Shown: positions 38,095 to 49,051 of the stretch, in pieces
Numbering within the stretch: the stretch's first letter is position 1
Layout: each line of letters opens with the position of its first letter
DNA from: Caenorhabditis remanei
Taxonomy: Eukaryota > Nematoda > Chromadorea > Rhabditida > Rhabditidae
Length of the DNA: 64,000 nucleotides
Direction of reading: 5' to 3'
Assembly (NCBI RefSeq): GCF_010183535.1
Contig: NC_071332.1
Location: forward strand, 8,866,001-8,930,000
Translations under genes and position numbers: made by a program
The notes under the pieces: generated by a model
The model's input: the letters and a program-made list of their open reading frames with translations, nothing else
Told to the model about the DNA's origin: nothing
Database searches by the model: none

Positions 38095-38300
38095 TATACA
38101 AACCAGTTTTTTGAGGCAAAAGCGAGCAGATTGGGGGAAATTGTATATACAAAAGAGACCGGCGAAAGTGGCAATCGAACCCGTAGTCGATTGTTTAAAA
38201 GAGTTGAAAATATACAGAAGCAGAAGCAGATTGAGGTGGAAAATGTACAGGAAAACAAGATGATAATAGGATGAATCTGAAGTCAGCTGTAGGAAAGTGC

Positions 38301-39030
38301 TCAGTTGAAAGTGGAGGTTGGAATGTTTTGTTTGTATCCGAATGTCTTCTTCATTTCTTGAACGAATGCATTGGCACAATCACAGCAGACAGAGCAGAGC
38401 ATTCCCATTGGATATCCCTTATTGTCAGTGCATCCATTCATTGGAACAAAGATTTGATTGCATGCCTTGTTGTCCAAAGTGGCAGACAAAGCAGAATAGG
38501 AACCGTCATTTGGAATTGGTCCAGTGCATCCGAGCATTTGACAGGATGGTTGAGCAATCTTCTCGAAATCAGCTCCCTCGAGATAGGTGGCAGCTGGGTT
38601 GGTGACTGGTCCAGCAACTGCGGATCCAACTGAGGAATCTCCGAAATAATCCTCATCAGTCTCCTCGTCAGTGGTAGAAGTAACTGGTTTTGGCTCTTCT
38701 GTGACAAAAGATCCAGTCATTTTTGGAACAACTCCATCTGGTTGCTCGAAGTCATCCTTCATTTTCTTTTGTCCTGGAAGTTTTTCAGTTTTCTTTGGAG
38801 TCATTGGAACGACTCCATCGAAATTTCCAGTTCCATCAGCGAAATGTCCATCTCCCATTGCACCAAGGAAAAGGTCAATATCGAAGGAGTCTAGAAAAGA
38901 AAACAGTTAAATAATGAACGACGAAAAGGAGAAAATGAAACTAACCATCTGGTTTCTCAGTAGTTGTCGTTGGTTTAGCGGCAACGAATGAAGTCAAGAA
39001 GACAGCAGCGAAGAATACAGAAAAGTTCAT
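38301..39030 (-). CDS. Secreted 8-cysteine protein, paralogue B (224 aa)
   Basis: Two exons, 39030-38946 and 38890-38301, with a 55-base intron at the same position and phase as in paralogue A, give 224 residues. The signal peptide is MNFSVFFAAVFLTSFVAA, followed by a short Thr/Lys/Pro linker. The block DIDLFLGAMGDGHF, the basic stretch KLPGQKKMKDDF and the eight-cysteine carboxy domain are shared with paralogue A. The acidic Thr/Asp/Glu-rich middle is shorter and diverged. A 50-base run in the cysteine domain (38371-38420) is identical at the DNA level to 34768-34817, suggesting recent duplication or gene conversion. TTCTATTTTTAG ends about 26 bases before the ATG, as in A. Unknown function, probably secreted. 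Confidence 0.9.
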
Positions 39031-39117
39031 TTTGATTTATTTCGAGCGTGTGTGTTTTCTAAAAATAGAAGGAAGAAGTGAACACTTGAAGTGAGGTACA
39101 ATGTCTTCCTCGTCGTC

Positions 39118-39216
39118 CCTTAAATATTGTCGCCCTGTAGTCGTTGATCAGAGATGCGCGCACGCCGTCCTTCCCCAAGTGGAGAAGGCGGGGCTTCTAG
39201 AGAGATGGGCGGTGCC
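39118..39216 (-). promoter_or_regulatory. Core and proximal promoter of paralogue B
   Basis: In gene orientation: GCACCGCCCAT (39215-39205), AAGCCCCGCC (39196-39187), GATCAACGACTAC (39149-39137) and ATATTTAAGG (39127-39118), with the TATA-like box about 90 bases from the ATG. These are the same words and order as in paralogue A, with somewhat different spacing and otherwise diverged sequence. Confidence 0.65.
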
Positions 39217-40866
39217 TAATAAAGAAATCTCGTGAATTATCATAAGATATGAGGTGTTTACATTCCACGGTCCAGATAACACAAATCTCTAATCAGCTGA
39301 TGAGATTTGATATGATAACTCAATTTCTGACACGATGTTCTGTTCGTGTTCCTATCCGTTCGGCTGGCCGCTAGTTTCTCTTCGCGGGACGAAGTGTCGA
39401 TGACGACGCTTATCATTTATCTCTTATCATTTATGTCGCCCCTTTTAGGGCTAAAGATAGAGATGTAGTGGAAAAGTGACACGGGGATAAGAGAGTGTCT
39501 CGTGATAGTGACATCGCGGCAAAAAGTCTCATGAAGATTAATGAGATTGTTGAGGATCACAGAGATATTTATCTTAGTGTGAACAAGATGTATCAAGCTG
39601 GACATCTGAAGAATCATGTGGACTATTCTATTATTCGTAAACACTGTCCATTTTTATTTTTTACTTCCTTTTAGACCATGACGGTTTCAGTTTCTCTTGA
39701 AAAATCCTATAATGCGTACTGTAGTCTCCAGATTCCCTGAACTAGAACTCATTAACAAAAGTTAAAACTGAGTGAGATTAATTGATTTTTAAAAATTAAA
39801 CTCTGAGATTGCAGTGGATCTACTCACTTTCTGTAGTTCTGTAAAGTTTTGCGTACTAATAAATTTTGTAAACAATATTCTAGCACCAGGAACACGGAAT
39901 TCTTGGTCCAAAATATTGCTTTGCTCATTTTGAACGTCCTGATTAGATTAGAATCCTTGAGCTGAAACGTTTGATTTACCAGAGACTAAGTCTGGTATCT
40001 TCTAGTATTTTCCCATTTGTTCTGAAGAACTTTCTCATTCTTTTCTCACGTTTTCTATCCTTTCTTCTCAAGATCCTTATGTTTTCTGATCCTTTCCCAT
40101 TGTTTCTACTCAACAATTTCAACCATTTCAAGGCCATGACCACAGTTGGATATTTATAGGCATTACTCTTCGGAGGGATATCACTATCACCTCCATTATT
40201 TTAACAATCTGATAGCGACAAGGAAGAGAAAAAAGAGAAATGGAATGTGTAGTTGTACTTCTATCATCTTCTTATCTTCTTTTTTTCATGTTTTCCTCGT
40301 AAGACGGTTAGTTTGATGTGTTGACGTGGCATTGGTCATTTCGAGGTGTGGTGAAGATCAGTCTCAAGTGGTAGTTAGATGACGGAATGCCCGATATCAG
40401 TCGACATTACCCGAATATGAATTGGATTGGAGACAGAGGAATGTATGTGAAAAAGGCACGTTCCACAGCTAGCGAGGCGTCCGTCTGTCGAATCCACGTC
40501 ATCAGACATAAGCAGTTTTATCAATCATTTTCGAATCATCTCTCGGATTTCAAACGATTCAATCTTGAAGTTCGGTACAAAGGTTAATCTGATATATGTT
40601 ACTTTGTTTTTGACGATAATTGGGAAGTCTGTACCCGTACCGTACTCAATTAATACTTTGAAAACATATTTTTGTCAACGAGGAACTGAAAATCATCAGT
40701 ACGAAGCTAGTTTTCCTAACAGTTAAAAGTGATTTAGAATTACGTCTAGACCAAATATGTATTCAGTTTATTGTTTTGTTTTGCCAGAAGAACGCCAGAA
40801 AAATCATTTCTTCTAGAAATCACGCAAATGAACCGATGGAAAACAGTGATGTTTACTCTCAAAACC

Positions 40867-41332
40867 ATAGATTTTTGGTCTGGAAAACCAAGCCATTCAG
40901 ACGTATTTAGAACCCAAAACGACTTTTTTCCTTCCTAGTAACGGACAAAGATCGTATTCGAATTCTTATAGATGGTCACAAACAACCCCATTCCCATTTC
41001 CATACGTCTCGTCTGATGAATGTCTTATAGCAATCTAATGAATTCCTCTATCTGTCACTTACAGCCGTTTTGCAGTTTTCTGTAGAGGTCTTCTGATGTT
41101 GACGGCAATTTTGATTTTTCTCGTTTTCGTTTTGTTGCAGTGGAGGTCTGGATCCACTTATGGTTTGGGTTGAACTTGCACTGAACAAGAAGATGATGAT
41201 GTTTATAAGTGTAGAATGGTACTTGAATATCACAGTATATGACCTATAGATGACGTGGGGAAGCATTAATGAACTTTGAATTGGGTCACTGAAACAGTGA
41301 ACCAAGAAGTTCAACATAAGAAAAATGATCAT
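40867..41332 (-). CDS. Candidate small secreted peptide gene (weak)
   Basis: On the minus strand an ATG at 41332 opens MIIFLMLNFLVHCFS, a plausible signal peptide. Downstream, the stretch near 41159-41064 is bounded by a TTGTTCAG acceptor and a GTAAGTGAC donor and encodes a Gln/Asn/Lys-rich segment with two cysteines. A further TTTTCCAG acceptor near 40884 would lead to a short tail ending in TGA at about 40867. The first intron would need an unusual GTCATA donor, so the model is doubtful; reading straight through is also possible. No family is recognised. Confidence 0.2.
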
Positions 41333-43383
41333 TGAGCAACTTTTAGCGCCGGGGATTTTACTGTCTCAAAAAATTTAGATCCTAGTTAAAGTTTATTTTG
41401 TTTTAGATTTGAAGAACACAATTTCTTTCCATAGCTTTCTAAGCTCTAGTGGCTCTTGAAATCAAGAAGCTAAAAAGACGATTCAATTCCTTCCTGATAA
41501 TGATTGTACATAGATCGTGTCTAGTCTAGCTGATCTTTTTTCTTTCCATCTGACCAATTAATCATTTCTCTGCGTCTTCTTCTTCTTCATCTGATACGGT
41601 CGTTTAGAACCCAAATGGAAGGAGAGGGGGGATCTGATCTGAAAAGAAATACTGAATGATCGTTATGAATTTGAATCACTTATCAACTACTATCATCGTG
41701 TGTGACCGCTTTCTTTTAAGCGACCAATCATCAGATATTGTTTAAGAAGATATGATATGATTCAGCGAAAAGTGTCAAAAACAAACTGATAAGAAGAGAA
41801 GAAATTCTCCTCTGATTGTACGAAGGACGTTGGATGAAAAATGGAGGAATACATGGGAAAAAAACATGATTTCGATGGTTTTAACAAGTTGGGCGCCTAA
41901 CTTCTGTCTAATTGGACCTAAGTCATGTGTACATGTGTTGTGTTCGTCTTGACCGTTGGACTAACATGTCAATTGGAGACGAGAACAGAGAATGAAGATA
42001 TGAAGGGATAAAGATGATTGGTATTTGAGGAATGTTGTGGTTACCAGTGTGACGTTGAATCGGGGGATGAGATGACAAGCTATAGCCAGCTGGCTTTTTG
42101 ACGAACTGATTCTGAGTCATTGAATAAATGTTTTTGTTAGGGTTGGTTCGCAGAAACAATTGGAAACGGGCTGGTTTATTGTTCAAGAACTGAAAATTCA
42201 AACATTTTGAGGTGAGAGTACGACAATAAAAGCGAAAGAGCATTGCAATGAAACAATGATTTGATTCTGTAAAACATTTAAAAACCTTGTGAGACTGTTT
42301 CCAATACTATAACACCTTGCAACTCATTTCAGACTGGTTTCCGAACCCTCGAACTGTAACTTCATAGTAAACTTCAAACAATTATTTTGGTTTTCAAAAT
42401 GCACTTTTCGATTTCAACGGTTATTTTTTTGGTTTTTTTAACATTTCAAAACTCTCTCCTAAGAACCAATTTTCAGTCAGAAATTTCAAATCTAATTTAA
42501 CTTTAAACCAACGCAATTCACGCAGAATACACTTTCTACAGTAGGCTGCTTAATGATCTATACATTCTATACCTATCAAAACCAATCAGTTCGAAGTTAT
42601 CACTCTCCTCTTCAATCCGAAATCTTCAGATCGAAAATTGCTCTTTCTCGAACCGATTAATACAGATCAAAGAGTGCGTGCGTCGTCCATTTTTCTATCC
42701 ACCGCACGTCGTTTCTACCTCTTTTTTCCTTGTCTGTATTATATTGGCGGCGTGATTTCGCGCCTGATAACCCAACGCATCCATCATCAATCAGATCTTG
42801 ATCGCAGTCCGATGACAGACTAAGTTTCCATTTCTCAGTTCATTTCTCTCTATTTCTCTCAAGGAGTGACAAAATCCGACGTGTGCCAACATGTTATACG
42901 TGGATCGAGCCGTCACTACCGATTACGTTGGATATCGTCTCGTGAGGTTTCTATATTGAGAATATTCTCGAGATTGGGTGTGGTAGTAACAAGGAATTGC
43001 CACGTCAACTGGATAGTAAGAATAAGTTGGCATACGATACATTGATCGGTTGATGTGTACTCGAAGACAATGTCTTATCGAATTATATCCCTCTTTTTCT
43101 GATAATATGTGTAATTCGATTAATATCACAAGATCACTTTTTGGCTGTCTATTACATGGACTTCCCCAAAAATGTGAAAAACAAAACAAAGTTCTTTTTG
43201 TCCTAATCGGTACGAAGTGAAGGATATCGACGAGGGACCGAATTCCAGGAAACTATATCATAATTACTTGAGCCCATTTTCTCATTTCCAGCATACCAAA
43301 GAGAGAAAGAAACTGAAACGAAACCACCGAATTGAGTCTAGTTTTATTTTCTCTCATAAAATCATCGAACGTTCGGAACACAG

Positions 43384-43689
43384 TTGGACGAATCGCCATC
43401 AACAGTTTATCTCCAAGTGTCAAGACGAGAAAAGAAATGTGTGATAAAAATAGATGGACAAGTTGCGAATTCTGGCGCCTCGCGGACGGTGTCGATCTAT
43501 CTTCGCAAGGGGGGTACGGAACATTGTTTTTGTGTCCCTTCGAGGGAGGTCGCCGACAACGGCGTCAAAGGAATTCGGTTCATAACTTCGCAGATTTGTT
43601 TAAACAAACACAAGACAGGAGTAATACGATTGAATCAGGCTAAATTAGTAATCATGTTCCAACAAAGATGCAATGAGCAACGGTTTTAG
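43384..43689 (+). other. Exon-like orphan frame, possible gene fragment
   Basis: A 101-codon plus-strand frame with balanced base composition and protein-like content (VIKIDGQVANSGASRTVSIY...) stands out from AT-rich surroundings. An in-frame stop at 43357 closes it on the left, and no clear start or splice pair was found, although CACAG just before 43384 resembles an acceptor. It could be a lone exon of an unassembled gene, a decayed pseudogene or chance. No domain recognised. Confidence 0.25.
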
Positions 43690-46289
43690 AATTGAAAAAA
43701 GGAAAACGTTTTAAAATTGAAGAATTTAGAAACTACTTTGAAACTGGTCAATTTGGAGGTTTGATCTGCGTAATCTACACTTTTCTAGCTGGAAATCTTT
43801 TTCAGGAATTGTCCATGAAACCCTAAATTTCAATGAATCCAGAAAGTAGGCTTTCAGGCTTTCGCAAATATTGACATGCTCTTCTGAAGTTCTTCCCAAA
43901 AAAACAGAAATTCAACAATTTCAAAAATTCATTCTAACTCCGTTTTTCCTATATTCATAAACCTTTGATCTCATACTCAGCCATGTCACCACAAAAAGGC
44001 CATTAGATAATGAGATAATCATTCTCAGAGAGAAAAAGATTACAAAAGGAGATGCCGATATTTATGAGTGCGTCGTTTACCGTCGATTTTCTCTTGTTCT
44101 GGCCGCTTTTGTAACAAAAAAGTTAATTAGGCAGATAAGGGCAAGAAAACTAAAAATTTTACAAGCTTTAATAGATCAACGAATTGGTTTGATATGGATA
44201 CACAGGGCGGATGCTAAAATTAGAATGTTAAAGGTTCGATGATCGGATGATTAAAACATTGAAAGCACCTGTAAATGGGAAAAAAGGTTACAATAATATT
44301 TGTGCTGTACTAGAGAAAATCAAGGTGATGTTGACAAAACAGAATAACAAAGACAATCCATTTAGAGTAAAAATAATTACGACAACGATTGGATTTACAC
44401 AAAAAGAATGTTGATTTTCTCGTCAAATTTTTAGATAGAGTACTGTAATAGAATTGAACTGTACTATTTTGTAGTTTTTCATCTTCGGATTTTAAGAAGC
44501 GGTTCAATCGTTTTTAAATATGTTAATTTATGAAGTGATATCCCTAAATAATCAGACTTTCAAATTCCTATATTGTAAAGAATTTCAGAATGTACGAAAA
44601 CAGAACGAATTCATAGGGAAGTCGTTTCATATATTTTAAGATATTGTAGCAGTGTTGTGTTTCTGTTATCCAAATTCAAATATTTTATTTATGTTTTGAA
44701 CTAAGAAATTGTTTGAAACGTTCATACTTTGATGTCAAATCGGATCCAAAGATGCTCAGTGGTTCATATTCTCTTTATGGTTTGCAAATGTTCCAAGATT
44801 CCAAATATTGCATTTATTTCCACAAATATTTCTGTATTGTATTTCACCACATTGCCGTATTTCCCCCAAACTGAGCTAATCAGTAGACATCAAATAGCTT
44901 GCCGTGTTCTGAACTCAAGCACTTGAAATCTTCACTGGAGTTTGATCATGTCAGATTTTTGATCATTCCAAAATTGTCCTCATCGCTTTTTTAGTACCTC
45001 AAAACCCTAAAACGTTTATCTTGACTGTTGTGGTTGAAGACGCGTGAGATTCTTCAAATTGCGCGCTACTATTCTCCATCGTAAATGACGAACAGTCGAG
45101 GAAGGAATTTCTGTCGTAAATGGACAGAAATCGGAAAGAAAAAATAAAAATGAGGGAAAGAGGGAGAGTTAAATGAGGATGTCCTGATACTCAAAACCTT
45201 TTCTTCCTTCTCAGCACATTGTTCAAATTCTTCTTTTTCTCTCGCAAACGAAAACTGAGGGAAACGGAAATGAAAGTACTCAACTTTTGTCATAAAATCT
45301 GATGGAACTGTTAAATAGGATGCAATAAAAACGAAAGAATTAAAGAATTACGAGGGAGATTAGAGATCTTTGGAGGAATTAAATTCAGTTGTACTTCGGA
45401 AACGAAAACGTTTCTAAAATCGAAAATTGAGATCTGAGGGATCTGAACTTGAAATATAGAAACCAATTTTCCGATTTGTAGAATATCGAATATTTAGAGA
45501 ATACTAATGACTCATGTTCTCGAATTTCTGATACAAATCCTGCTCGTTTTATTGTGAAACTCAAATTATTTCAGCAAAAACCCGGTTTTTGGTTTTCAGG
45601 TCCATTTGGTTTTTTTCTTTTTTTCTGAACACTTCATTGTTCATTCCTGGAACGTCATCAGTTTCGAGGTTGAACATCATGCCTTTTCATTCCATCTTTT
45701 TGAATTGCAACTCTATCATCTCTTGCAACTAAAAGTCGAAGCGAAGTGGAATTCAGCAAATACTATAAAATCGGACGGATTAAGAAAATGCAATTAAAAT
45801 TCAAAGATTGCGAAGTCTTCTAACAGATAAGATGTTTGATTGAGATGCACTTCGAAACAAAAACTTTGAAAATTGCCGTAAAATCTGTTCTGAAGATATA
45901 AAATTGGAATAAAACAAGATGAGACACATAGATTCCATTTATGGCGAACTTCTAAATCGATGAGGACTTTAAATTGAACGACATAGAAATATCAGGGACT
46001 TTCAGTCTAATCTATAACTAATTTTCGATAATTTTCTGAATCTTTATTAAGTGTATTTTTCATATAATCAAGATATGCAAGATCTTTGCGTTGTTTTTTA
46101 GCAGCAACGACACTCCGTCATTCCGCTGCGCGCGCTGTTTACCGTAAATGCTAACGAACGTCAGAATATTATGTTTTTTAACTGATTCGCTGTTTTCAAT
46201 GTTATCAGTTCATAAAAGTTATAAAAAACTTCAGTTTTTAATAATCGTGTTGCTTTTCAACATTAAATAAATATAAATTATCTTCCAGG

Positions 46290-48613
46290 ATGATTAAAAC
46301 CGGTCTGACACTGTTGCTACTGGCAACATTCGCCACGTGTCAAAAAAAGACGGCTGCTTTAGTGTCGGCTGAGGGAGAAGCACCATCGATAAAAGTGATA
46401 AAAACAACAGGTTCGATTACACGTTAATTAACACGAGACACTAAATAATTTAGCTTTTCCAGGCTCTTTACTCACTGCAATTGATGTGTCGAAATCTGAC
46501 TTGGATTGGGAACAGATCCAAGCACAGCAGGAAGAAAACAAGAAAAAGCGAGAACTCCCGACAGTTGTCGGCGATGAATACATAGCAGAAAAAGTTGATA
46601 AGCCACCTAGGTAACTGAAAACGCCCATACTTCGAAACTGACATAGTTTTTTCAGTGCTGAAGCAGAAGCCGAATTTCAAAGAGGAATGTCCTATATAGA
46701 ACGAGGAAAAGGACATGGGAGAGAAGGACGTGTTGCAGCCCATCGGGTTTTCGAAAGAGCCGCTGCTCAGGGTCACCAAGAAGCTAAAAAAGCTATAGCT
46801 TTCTCTCAAATGTTCGGAGATTACTCTCGATGGAGTATTCAAGAAGCAAAAACTGTTTTCGAAGATCTGGAGAATAATGGATCTCCTGATGCTCAACTGG
46901 CCCTTGGATTCATGCATGGAGCTGGAATTGGCGTTGAAAAGTCTAATCAAGCTAAGGCTCTCGTTTACTACATGTTTTCGGCGCTTGGAGGAAATCCACT
47001 GGCTCAAATGGCTATGGTTAGTCGTTTATTTTATTTTCAAACGGTTTTATTTTTAACATGAAAATTGAATGATAGCATTAATCAAACTTACAGGGATTTC
47101 GATACAGTCAAGGAGTTGGAGTACCTCAAAATTGTGAGACCGCTCTTTCATATTACCAAAAAGTTGCGAAAACCGTTGTGGATAATGTAAAATTCACGAC
47201 TGGTCAAACTATTCAGCGAGTAAGACTCACCGATGAAACGGATCCCACCATTCATATGCAACCTGGAACAGCTCCATTAGAGAGTAATCTCGTAGAGTAT
47301 TACAAAATGTTAGCTGAAAAGGGAGACACATCTGCTCAGTTAGGACTTGGTCAAATCTATTTAGCTGGTGGACGGGGACTCAATCAGAACTTCGAGCTTG
47401 CAGTTCGATATCTTACAGCAGCCGCTGAATCAGGAAGCTCTGATGCTTTGACTTACCTCGGAAAAATGTACTTAGATGGAACTCCATTCACTCCCAAAGA
47501 TTATCAAAAAGCATTTGAGTATCTGATGAAGTCAGCTGATAAGTCAAGTCCAAGTGCTCAAGCAGTATTAGGAGCAATGTATATGAAAGGAAAAGGAGTC
47601 AAAAAGAATATAGAAAAAGCTCTCAAGTTATTGACATTATCTGCTGATAAGAAGAACGCTGATGGACAGATGTATTTGGCAGAACTGAATTATAGTGAGT
47701 TTTCAAAGTCGAACTCTCTCACCAACTTTTTAAATTTCAGAAGGAGTTCCAACAAGCGAAGGAAACAAACGAGATTTCAAAAAATCTGTAAAACTTTATC
47801 AGCTCGCTTCTCAAAATGGACACATTCTTGCCTATTATAATCTTGCTCAGATGCACGCTACTGGAACTGGAGTTCCTCGATCATGCACACACGCTGTTGA
47901 TCTTTTCAAGTCTGTCGCTGAAAGAGGAAGATGGGGAGAGAAACTAATGGAAGCACATAGTGCTTACAAGGAGAATCGACACGATGAAGCTGCAATGAAA
48001 TATTTGTTTATGGCAGAATTAGGTTATGAAGTTGCTCAAACCAATCTCGCGTTCATCCTGGATCGGGAAGAAGCGACGTCATTGTTCTCCGGACCGAAAG
48101 ACAACAATCTGGAGAGAGCGTTCCTCAATTGGCAACGATCTGCTAATCAAGGTACGTTTTAAGTCAACATGAATTTATGAAATCTTATTTTTCACAGAAT
48201 ATCCGGCTGCTCGAGTGAAACTTGGTGACTATTATTACTACGGTCTCGGAACTGAAATTGATCATAGTTTGGCGTTTTCCAACTATAAAACTGCCGTTGA
48301 TCGTCATGGAGTGGCACAAGCGATGTTCAATCTTGGATATATGCACGAAGTTGGAGAGGGAATAACTCGAGACCTCTATCTTGCTAAAAGATTCTACGAT
48401 CAAGCGATAGAGCACAGTCAAGATGCGTACATGCCGGCGAAGCTGGCATTGACGAAGTTGGCTGTTGTCTTCTATTTAGAAGAGCTCAACAAACTTCCTC
48501 TGATCAGTTTTCTTGAGAAGACAATTGGGCCACGATGGGACTCTATTCTCATGACAGTCACTGCTCTCATTCCGTTGTTTTTGTTCTGGAGGCACCGACA
48601 AAATAACAACTGA
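46290..48613 (+). CDS. sel-1: SEL-1 (SEL1L/Hrd3 orthologue), ER-associated degradation
   Basis: Six exons, 46290-46410, 46463-46610, 46656-47016, 47094-47694, 47741-48151 and 48198-48613, give 685 residues, which from memory is the length of C. elegans SEL-1. The start MIKTGLTLLLLATFATC is a signal peptide. Many Sel1-like (TPR-related) repeats follow, each with the A..LG..Y..G.GV...A..Y...A pattern, for example AQLGLGQIYLAGGRGL and AQMAMFNLGYMHEVGEG-type segments. A single hydrophobic segment near residues 664-678 anchors the protein in the ER membrane with a short RHRQNNN cytosolic tail. In this family the protein partners the Hrd1 ubiquitin ligase in ER-associated degradation; in C. elegans, loss of sel-1 raises LIN-12/GLP-1 Notch activity. 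The ATG sits one base after a TCTTCCAG acceptor, a likely spliced-leader site. Confidence 0.97.
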
Positions 48614-49051
48614 CACCAAATATGTACATTAATTATTTCATGCCAAATTTATAATTTATTCGAATGATTTTCCCCTTGTCTACCAGCGTACATTCCTAAA
48701 TTTCGCCTAGGTGTTTTTGTATTTGTAATATTCACATCAGTCTACTCGGGTCTCTGCCGTCCCTTCTAATCATTCACCGTTTGCCTTCTCTTCTTCGTGA
48801 TAACTTTTTGTAGATGGTTCGTTCAGTAGCTTTCCTCTTTCTTCGTGTGATTTACTTGCAATCGATTTTTCAAAAAATCTCTGCTCTTTTCTTTGTCTGG
48901 TGTACGGTATTCTGTTACAATTTTCTTTTCGCAAATACGATTTTTCATCCGAATTAGTGCTCTTTTTTGAATCACAGACCGGTTCTCACAGATCTCGGAA
49001 ATGTTCTATCTGTCATTCATTGAAAAACAAGTCAAGTAAAAATTATTACAG
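48614..49051. other. sel-1 to mrps-5 intergenic region
   Basis: 438 bases containing the sel-1 3' UTR and whatever precedes the ATTACAG acceptor abutting the mrps-5 start codon. No canonical AATAAA is visible near the sel-1 end. The spacing is slightly longer than in typical Caenorhabditis operons but does not exclude one. Confidence 0.5.

Larger units (their letters stand above)
39217..46289. other. Mostly noncoding 7-kb stretch
   Basis: AT-rich intergenic DNA between the paralogue pair and sel-1. Apart from two weak exon-like candidates (40867-41332 minus and 43384-43689 plus, listed separately) I see no gene, RNA gene or transposon. One TGCACTTT word occurs at 42400. The last few hundred bases before 46289 should include the sel-1 promoter. 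Confidence 0.45.

Noticed and set aside
38160..38195. tRNA T-loop-like string (minus GGGTTCGATTGCC)
   Set aside because: No matching acceptor, D-arm or anticodon arm could be laid out around it.
46468..47007. 179-codon minus-strand frame opposite sel-1
   Set aside because: Antisense shadow of sel-1 exons 2 and 3, with no own splice sites or domain.
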